DNA of 25,132 bases from Candidatus Woesearchaeota archaeon (GTDB lineage Archaea > Nanobdellota > Nanobdellia > Woesearchaeales > JAFCFN01). Positions 20,060 to 25,132 of this stretch are shown here, one piece after another. Position numbers and translations under genes: made by a program. The notes under the pieces were generated by a model that did not search any database, had not been told where the DNA came from, and was given only the letters and a program-made list of their open reading frames with translations. Where the stretch lies: contig JAFCEI010000004.1 in assembly GCA_017609245.1 (NCBI GenBank), forward strand, positions 1 to 25,132, given 5' to 3'. The first letter of the stretch is position 1, and the number at the start of each line of letters is the position of its first letter.

Positions 20060-20661
20060 TCAACAGAAAAATTCCAAAACTCGAATTAAGAAGACAGATA
20101 TTTCATGCTGCCTTAGGATTAGCAATAATAATACTTCTGGTCCTAGACCTGATCGGTGCGTGGTACATATTCATCGCGCTTTTGTTTGGAGGATTATTGG
20201 CCATAATGAGCAGGAACTATAAGATCCCTGTTGTCTGCTGGTTTTTGAAAAAATTTGAAAGAAAGCTGGCATTCAAAAAACTTCCTGGAAAAGGCCCAAT
20301 ACTTTATTTTATCGGAATTTTACTGGCATTACAGCTGTTTCCAAAAGACATTGCTCTGGCATCAATTGCTATTTTGGCGTTCGGTGACTCTGCATCACAC
20401 CTTGTTGGAAAATATTTTGGGACGATCAAACACCCGTTAAGCAGCAAAAGAGTATTAGAGGGTTCTTTAGCAGGGCTTATTGCAGGATTTGTAGGTGCTG
20501 CATTTTTTGTAGCTCCTTTAGAAGCATTTGTAGCAGCTCTGGCAGGAATGATAATTGAGGTTTTAGAGATAGAAGTAAACAGGCAGCTTGTTGATGATAA
20601 TGTTACAGTTCCTCTTGCAGCAGGAACTGCCATGATTGTTTTAAGAGTATTGATAAAATGA
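20056..20661 (+). CDS. Dolichol/phytol kinase-like CTP-dependent membrane enzyme
   Basis: A 201-aa protein with about six helices, in the SEC59/phytol-kinase/CDP-diglyceride-synthase superfamily. The cytidylyl-binding signature is clear: LAFGDSASHLVGKYFG followed by SSKRVLEGSLAGLIAGF and, near the end, EIEVNRQLVDDNVTVPLAAG. Members move phosphate from CTP to a polyprenol or phytol, or make CDP-lipid. The short N-terminus (LRRQIFHAALGLAII) with RRQ-x-x-H is typical of the dolichol and phytol kinase branch. It overlaps both neighbours by four bases (ATGA). The lipid substrate is not determined. Confidence 0.85.
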   Translation: MINRKIPKLELRRQIFHAALGLAIIILLVLDLIGAWYIFIALLFGGLLAIMSRNYKIPVVCWFLKKFERKLAFKKLPGKGPILYFIGILLALQLFPKDIALASIAILAFGDSASHLVGKYFGTIKHPLSSKRVLEGSLAGLIAGFVGAAFFVAPLEAFVAALAGMIIEVLEIEVNRQLVDDNVTVPLAAGTAMIVLRVLIK

Positions 20662-21242
20662 AAATTTTGGCTTTTGTAGACATGCACGGCAATCTGAGCT
20701 CTTTGATAAAGCTTAAGAAAAAAGCGAAAAAAGCAGATCTGATCATCTGCGCAGGCGATGTCTCTTTGTTTGAAGCTGACCTTGAATATCTTCTTCTTGA
20801 GCTGAATAAGATGGGCAAGCCAATCCTTATGCTGCACGGGAATCACGAGATGCAGTCAACCCTGAAAAACATGTGCAAGCCATTGGAAAACATAACTTTC
20901 TTCCACAAAAAGATAAAAAGGATTGATAAGATCACTTTCATCGGATATGGTGGCGGAGGATTCAGCTTGACAGAGCCTGATTTCAGCAAGTTCATATCAA
21001 AAAACAAGGAAAAGATAAAAGGCAGGATAGTTCTTGCTGTCCATGCTCCGATATACAACACAAAGATAGATAAGATCTATGGCGAGCATTATGGCAACAA
21101 GACATTCAGGGATTTTATTGAAAAAAAACAGCCAGAACTTGTGATCTGCGGCCATTTCCATGAGACAGCAGGCATCACAGACAAGATAAAGAGATCATTG
21201 ATAATCAATCCAGGTCCTGACGGGAAAATCATTGAAATCTAA
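20658..21242 (+). CDS. Calcineurin-like metallophosphoesterase
   Basis: A 194-aa single-domain metallophosphoesterase. The metal motifs are in order: D8 and H10 (VDMHGN), D35 (AGDVSLF), N62 and H63 (HGNHEM), H129 (AVHAPI), and GHFHE near 161-165. YGGGGFSL between them is part of the active-site wall. The substrate is unknown; relatives cleave nucleotides, nucleic acids or phospholipid head groups. As the last member of an overlapping four-gene chain with lipid-phosphate genes, it may act on a lipid-linked phosphodiester, but a general housekeeping role is as likely. It ends 14 bases inside the 3' end of the convergent TYW1 gene. Confidence 0.88.
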   Translation: MKILAFVDMHGNLSSLIKLKKKAKKADLIICAGDVSLFEADLEYLLLELNKMGKPILMLHGNHEMQSTLKNMCKPLENITFFHKKIKRIDKITFIGYGGGGFSLTEPDFSKFISKNKEKIKGRIVLAVHAPIYNTKIDKIYGEHYGNKTFRDFIEKKQPELVICGHFHETAGITDKIKRSLIINPGPDGKIIEI

Positions 21243-22185
21243 GTTTCCTTCCTTTGAAATCCTTCTTAGCCAAGAGACAAACCCTTGACTCTTTTTTCTC
21301 ATCAATCAGCCTATAGCCAGACAGCTTAGCGATCTCTTTTGAGAACTTCTTGATCTCAGAATGCAGAGGCATATTCCCTACATCCAGCCTCTTCCTGCTC
21401 CATCCGACCCACATATAAGCTTTTATCTCAACAAACAATGGCTTATATTTTTTGATTAGCTGAGCATACTCTTCAGCATTGACCATATTCAATCCTTTGA
21501 CAGCTGTTATACGCAGAACATTTCTTTTAAAATTCTTCATCAGCTCCAAGCTCTGCATCAATTTTTTCCATCCATCTTTTATCTGAGGCTGGTCAATTTT
21601 TTTGTATATCTCTTTATTTGGAGCATCAAGACTAATATAAAGTTGTGTAGGCTCAATTTTCAGCTTCAACAATTTTTTCAACATAGCGGGCTGTGTTCCG
21701 TTTGTAACTAAAAATGAAGTATATCCTCGCGAATTAATCTCTCTAACTAACTCAGGTAATTTAGGATATAAAGTTGGCTCACCAGATAAAGAGATTGCAA
21801 AATGCATTGGTTCTTGAGCTTGTTTAAATTTCTTCCAATTTAATTTTTCATTTCCACCAAAACCACTTAATTTCCGCAACTGAGCTTTAATACAGTCATC
21901 AACAATCTTCTTAGGCGGATCAACTTTTCCAGTCATCTTGTCGCCAACAGTTGCTTCAATAGCTCTCCAACAGAACAAGCACCTCTGGTTGCAGAACCCA
22001 ACTGAAGGGGTCATCTGGCAGCATCTGTGAGTATTGATGCCATAAAACTTTTGCTTATAGCACATTCCTTGGCCTAACAAACTCTTCTTGGTCCACCCGC
22101 ATATCTCTACAGCTGAATGACTGCCAACAACCTCATAATGCTGCTTTTCCAATAAACTTTTCAGCTTAGAACCTATTTTAGCCAT
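21229..22185 (-). CDS. taw1: 4-demethylwyosine synthase TYW1 (radical SAM)
   Basis: A 318-aa radical-SAM enzyme that builds the tricyclic base of wyosine from N1-methylguanosine at position 37 of tRNA-Phe, using pyruvate. The radical-SAM cluster is C65-x3-C69-x2-C72 (CNQRCLFC). The second [4Fe-4S] cluster fits C29, C42 and C55, the 13-residue spacing known from archaeal TYW1. Other signatures are SLSGEPTLYP, LVTNGTQP and YISLDAPN, and near the end KAYMWVGWSRKRL. Full length, with a leaderless promoter at about -26. Confidence 0.94.
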   Translation of the reverse strand: MAKIGSKLKSLLEKQHYEVVGSHSAVEICGWTKKSLLGQGMCYKQKFYGINTHRCCQMTPSVGFCNQRCLFCWRAIEATVGDKMTGKVDPPKKIVDDCIKAQLRKLSGFGGNEKLNWKKFKQAQEPMHFAISLSGEPTLYPKLPELVREINSRGYTSFLVTNGTQPAMLKKLLKLKIEPTQLYISLDAPNKEIYKKIDQPQIKDGWKKLMQSLELMKNFKRNVLRITAVKGLNMVNAEEYAQLIKKYKPLFVEIKAYMWVGWSRKRLDVGNMPLHSEIKKFSKEIAKLSGYRLIDEKKESRVCLLAKKDFKGRKLRFQ

Positions 22186-22204
22186 ATGTTTATTAATGAA
22201 AACT

Positions 22205-22216
22205 CAATTTAAAAGC
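22205..22216 (-). promoter_or_regulatory. TATA box for taw1
   Basis: On the minus strand GCTTTTAAATTG is centred about 26 nt before the ATG. Confidence 0.5.
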
Positions 22217-22230
22217 TTTTTCAATCCAAA

Positions 22231-22240
22231 CATTAATAAA
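22231..22240 (+). promoter_or_regulatory. TATA-like box for the 162-aa protein
   Basis: CATTAATAAA centred about 27 nt before the ATG at 22263; divergent from the taw1 promoter. Confidence 0.4.
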
Positions 22241-22262
22241 TCATCAACAAAATAAAACAATC

Positions 22263-22751
22263 ATGAAATTCAAACAACAGCTGACAAGACTAAAACAAAG
22301 CAAAGAATTCAAAGACTGGAAAAAACAAAACCCAGACATATACCTTGTCCATGGATTTCTGATGATAAAAGATGACACTCAAACATCATGGCAGATTGGA
22401 TTCTATGATAAAAAATCAGACAAAGTAACTTCGTTTTTCATGGAAACACCCATAAAAATAAGCCCGCCTGCTGAAATATTCAAGAAACAAGGCATTGTAA
22501 AAGAGCTGAACCCAGAAGAGATAAGACTGGATCTGAAACAAGCCCTAAAAATAGCTGAAAAAGAGAAAGAAAAATACAAAGAAAGCACTCTCCAGACAGT
22601 TGCAATAGTCCAAAACATAGATATAGGCACGATATGGAACATCACATACCTCACTCAATCATCAAATGCACTTAATTTTAAGATTTCAGTGACAGATGGA
22701 AAAATTCTAGACCAATTAAAGACATCATTTATACAACACCAGGCAAGCTAA
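22263..22751 (+). CDS. Uncharacterised soluble protein, PepSY-like C-terminal half
   Basis: A 162-aa protein without signal peptide or membrane helix. The N-terminal half (KFKQQLTRLKQSKEFKDWKK, then YLVHGFLMIKDD and WQIGFYDKKSDKVTSFFM) predicts a helix followed by beta strands. The second half, a helix (LDLKQALKIAEKEKEKY) then WNITYLTQSSNALNFKIS and VTDGKIL, recalls the helix-strand-strand layout of PepSY-like units. I do not recognise the family, and a role cannot be given. It is transcribed from its own promoter opposite taw1. Confidence 0.7.
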   Translation: MKFKQQLTRLKQSKEFKDWKKQNPDIYLVHGFLMIKDDTQTSWQIGFYDKKSDKVTSFFMETPIKISPPAEIFKKQGIVKELNPEEIRLDLKQALKIAEKEKEKYKESTLQTVAIVQNIDIGTIWNITYLTQSSNALNFKISVTDGKILDQLKTSFIQHQAS

Positions 22752-22825
22752 GCTATATTTCCAGTGGAATGCCTTTTTGTTTCTTGTGGAAATTTTGAAT
22801 AAACTCCGTCGATAAAACAAGATAT

Positions 22826-22872
22826 GCAATTAAACCCCTTGGGGAGTTGCACAAGAAAAAGGGTTTTTTTCT
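22826..22872 (+). terminator. Hairpin and T tract between the 162-aa gene and nrdD
   Basis: GCAATT (22826-22831) pairs with AGTTGC (22845-22850, one G-U), and CCCC (22835-22838) with GGGG (22841-22844). A run of seven T follows at 22864-22870. AAACCC (22832-22837) can instead pair with GGGTTT (22861-22866). It lies upstream of the nrdD TATA box, so a terminator for the preceding gene is the simplest reading. Confidence 0.45.
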
Positions 22873-22896
22873 TTATATATATTTTAGTTTAATATT

Positions 22897-22906
22897 ATTT
22901 ATATAC
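22897..22906 (+). promoter_or_regulatory. TATA box for nrdD
   Basis: ATTTATATAC is centred about 26 nt before ATG 22928, supporting that ATG over the in-frame one at 22847. Confidence 0.5.
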
Positions 22907-22927
22907 TCGCACCTATTACCCTTTTGG

Positions 22928-24985
22928 ATGGAAAAAGGGGACAGCACTGAACTTAGTTTATTTATAAGGACTTCTAGCAAGGATTTTGTAAAATGGGACA
23001 GGCAAAAGATAGTTGATGCTCTCATAAGAGAAACAGGAGTTGAAGAAGTAGTTGCAGATATAGTAAGCAGGGAAGTTGAAAACATGCTCAAGAGTGCTGG
23101 TGTAAAAAACATCACAACCCCTTTGGTAAGGGAGTTGACAAATGCCAAGCTTGTCGAATATGGGCTTACAGATATAAGGAACAAGCACGCAAGACTTGGG
23201 TTTCCTATCTTTGATGTTGGACAGATAATCAGGGCTCATAACAAGGAAAATGCAAATGTGCCCCACGGCCCAGAAGCGACCAACCTGACATTGGCTGAAG
23301 GCATCAAAAAAGAATATGCATTGATGAACATATTTTCTCATGACATAGGTACAGCGCACATGAAAGGAGATATCCATGTGCACGACCTCGGGTTTATCGA
23401 TAGGCCATATTGTTCTGGAAACAACATGGCTTATATTGCAAAGTACGGCCTAAGCCTTCCAAACTCGCTGTCAATAGCAAGGCCAGCAAAACATCCTTTG
23501 GTGTTGCTGGAACATCTGATAAAATTCTCAGCAGCTTTGCAAGGATGTTTTGCAGGTGCGATCGGATGGGATGCAGTAAATGTTTTCCTCTCACCCTATC
23601 TCCAGGGGATGAATGAAAAAGATATGAAACAGCTTGCCCAAGTTCTTATCTATGAGTTTGCGCAGCAGGCAGTTGCAAGAGGAGGACAGAGCATATTTTC
23701 TGACCTCAACATATATTGGGAAACCCCGAAACATTTCAAAGATGTAAAGGCGATCGGTCCTGGAGGAAAATTCACAGGCAACACATATGCAGACTATCTT
23801 CCAGAATCCCAGAGGTTTGCAAAAGCCTTGTTTGATGTTTATAGGGAGGGTGATGCAAATGGCAGGCCGTTCTTCTTTCCAAAATCAGAAGTGCACATGA
23901 CAGAGAGATTTTTCAAGACAGAAGGGCATGAGGAGTTTCTTGAGCAGATATCGAGAGTTGCAGCTGAAAAAGGAAACACATATTATGTGTTTGACAGAGG
24001 GGACACAGCAAAGATATCAGAATGCTGCAGACTGTCTTTTAAGCTGAAAAAATCAGATCTTGACGATGCATTTACTCCGTGGAAGATGAGGTATTCTGCG
24101 ATGCAGAACGTGACAATAAACCTGCCAAGAATCGCTTATGAGAGCAGAAAAGAAAGTGATATTTTCGAGCTGTTGACAAAAAGGATAGAGATGGCCATAA
24201 GAGCGCATCTTGAAAAAAGGCAGTTCATCAAATCCCTGCTTGACATGGGAAACCAAGGGCCTTTGGCATTGCTGGCAATGGACCGTGACAAGGAGACATA
24301 TTACAGGTTCAACAATGCAAGCTTCCTGATAGGGATGCTTGGGCTTAATGAGATGGTCCAGAATTTCACAGGAGAAGAGATGCACAAGAGCAGGGCAGCG
24401 CTCAAATTCGGATTAAAGATAATAGCCCACATGAACAAGGAATGTGAAAGGCTGGCAAAAGAAAATGATGTCAAGATAGCTCTTGAGCAGACGCCTGCTG
24501 AATCAACAGCATACAGGCTTGCAAAGCTTGACCTGAAGTATTTCCCGATCCATGCAAGCCAGGTTGTCAAGGGAGCTGTCGGAAAAAACGAGATATACTA
24601 TACAAACAGCACATATTATGATGTTGGTGCAGCTGTTGATCCTATCAAGAGAGTTCATGATGAGGGATTGTTTCATCCGCTTATTGAAGCAGGAGCACTG
24701 TCTCATATCTGGCTTGGAGAGTCACAACCATCAGCCTCGGCAATATCTAACTTTGTTGTAAAGACATTCAAGAATACTACAAATGACCAGATTGCATTTT
24801 CACCAGAATTCACAACATGCCTTGACTGTGGAAAGACATCAAGGGGCTTGAATGAAACCTGTGGTTTTTGCAAATCAAACAATGTAGAGCATATAACAAG
24901 AGTAACTGGATTTTTCTCAAAGATAAGCAGCTGGAACAAGGGAAAGCTGGCTGAACTGAATGACAGGCACAGGGTGAGAGTATGA
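22928..24985 (+). CDS. nrdD: Anaerobic (class III) ribonucleoside-triphosphate reductase
   Basis: A 685-aa glycyl-radical enzyme that reduces ribonucleotides to deoxyribonucleotides without oxygen. The N-terminal ATP-cone region (VKWDRQKIVDALIRETG to about residue 90) is followed by the NrdD barrel with DIHVHDLGFIDRPYCSG, GCFAGAIGWDAVN and SECCRLSFKL (C366, C367). The C-terminal zinc site is C631, C634, C645 and C648, and the glycyl-radical site is G661 in RVTGFFSKISSWNKGK. I take ATG 22928, because an in-frame ATG at 22847 would add a hydrophobic 27-residue extension encoded over the TATA box. The stop overlaps the next gene (ATGA). Its presence indicates an anaerobic or oxygen-poor life. 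Confidence 0.95.
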   Translation: MEKGDSTELSLFIRTSSKDFVKWDRQKIVDALIRETGVEEVVADIVSREVENMLKSAGVKNITTPLVRELTNAKLVEYGLTDIRNKHARLGFPIFDVGQIIRAHNKENANVPHGPEATNLTLAEGIKKEYALMNIFSHDIGTAHMKGDIHVHDLGFIDRPYCSGNNMAYIAKYGLSLPNSLSIARPAKHPLVLLEHLIKFSAALQGCFAGAIGWDAVNVFLSPYLQGMNEKDMKQLAQVLIYEFAQQAVARGGQSIFSDLNIYWETPKHFKDVKAIGPGGKFTGNTYADYLPESQRFAKALFDVYREGDANGRPFFFPKSEVHMTERFFKTEGHEEFLEQISRVAAEKGNTYYVFDRGDTAKISECCRLSFKLKKSDLDDAFTPWKMRYSAMQNVTINLPRIAYESRKESDIFELLTKRIEMAIRAHLEKRQFIKSLLDMGNQGPLALLAMDRDKETYYRFNNASFLIGMLGLNEMVQNFTGEEMHKSRAALKFGLKIIAHMNKECERLAKENDVKIALEQTPAESTAYRLAKLDLKYFPIHASQVVKGAVGKNEIYYTNSTYYDVGAAVDPIKRVHDEGLFHPLIEAGALSHIWLGESQPSASAISNFVVKTFKNTTNDQIAFSPEFTTCLDCGKTSRGLNETCGFCKSNNVEHITRVTGFFSKISSWNKGKLAELNDRHRVRV

Positions 24986-25132
24986 CAAAGATAAAATTGT
25001 TTTGGCAGCCAAACTGTCCAAAATGTCCAAAAGCAAAAGAATTATGCGAAGAGCTTGAAAAAGACAGCGTAACAATAGAAAGATTTGACATAAGCGAGAG
25101 AGACGGGCTGGCAGAAGCCAGTTTCTATGGAG
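24982..25132 (+). CDS. NrdH/glutaredoxin-like redoxin (partial)
   Basis: The first 50 residues of a thioredoxin-fold protein: IKLFWQPNCPKCPKAKELC with the redox pair C12-P-K-C15, followed by ELEKDSVTIERFDIS. The rest lies beyond the window. It overlaps nrdD as ATGA, so the two are translationally coupled. In methanogenic archaea a NrdH-type redoxin beside nrdD supplies electrons to the class III reductase in place of formate; this gene very likely does the same here. The activase NrdG is not in the window and may follow. Confidence 0.85.
   Translation, partial: MTKIKLFWQPNCPKCPKAKELCEELEKDSVTIERFDISERDGLAEASFYG

Noticed and set aside
22847..22927. Upstream ATG as the nrdD start
   Set aside because: The extension is hydrophobic, covers the T tract and TATA box and precedes the normal ATP-cone start; 22928 fits the promoter spacing.
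1..25132. CRISPR arrays, insertion sequences, rRNA or integrase genes
   Set aside because: I saw no regularly spaced repeats, transposase motifs, terminal repeats or rRNA-like sequence anywhere in the window.

Overview
The window looks like a chromosomal segment of a small-genome DPANN archaeon, most plausibly of the Woesearchaeota/Pacearchaeota type. Archaeal information-processing genes dominate: RNA polymerase subunits Rpo11 (L) and Rpo7 (E'), Spt4, ribosomal proteins L1, L10/P0, L12/P1, S24e and S27ae, archaeal CCA-adding enzyme, TruD, TYW1 and an FCF1-type PIN protein. They are mixed with genes usual in DPANN genomes (orphan EF-Tu domain-II protein, DUF2779 nuclease, tiny membrane proteins) and with two bacterial-looking genes: a short AlaRS and a cold-shock protein. 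Base composition is AT-rich. Many genes have a TATA-like box centred about 24-28 nt before the start codon and no room for a leader, so leaderless transcription seems common. A second set uses GAGGTGAT-type Shine-Dalgarno sequences.

Layout. 1-2650: the end of a calcium-motif surface protein, an EF-Tu domain-II-like protein, a small membrane protein, a 42-aa zinc ribbon and a truncated bacterial-type alaS. 2724-6718: rpoL-AMMECR1, a PRPP-synthase homologue, a membrane-anchored transglutaminase-like protein, a winged-helix regulator and truD. 6719-7480: a decayed tspO-like remnant that keeps its promoter, and a DUF378 membrane protein with a structured leader. 7477-9466: a VIT1/CCC1-family protein and a two-domain DUF2779 nuclease. 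9467-10381: an island of four very small or single-anchor proteins, one with an apparent AUA start. 10382-10704: a 323-nt stretch with no convincing gene, holding two GC-rich patches and the promoter and leader of the L1 operon. 10705-13788: L1-L10-L12-coiled-coil operon. 13850-15377 (minus): rpo7-spt4-S24e-S27ae-csp. 15431-17762 (minus): antiporter-nfo-PIN. 17857-21242: CCA enzyme followed by an overlapping chain of four genes that look like a lipid-carrier module. 21229-22185 (minus): TYW1. 22263-25132: an unknown protein, then anaerobic ribonucleotide reductase NrdD and a NrdH-like redoxin cut by the window edge.

Most of the window is housekeeping. The parts that deserve a second look are: a two-state RNA leader that can hide the L12 ribosome-binding site; a hairpin leader before L1; GC-rich intergenic patches; the AUA-start membrane protein in the small-protein island; the overlapping operon DedA/VTT-like protein-PAP2 phosphatase-polyprenol kinase-like protein-phosphoesterase; and the bacterial-type AlaRS lacking its C-terminal domain.
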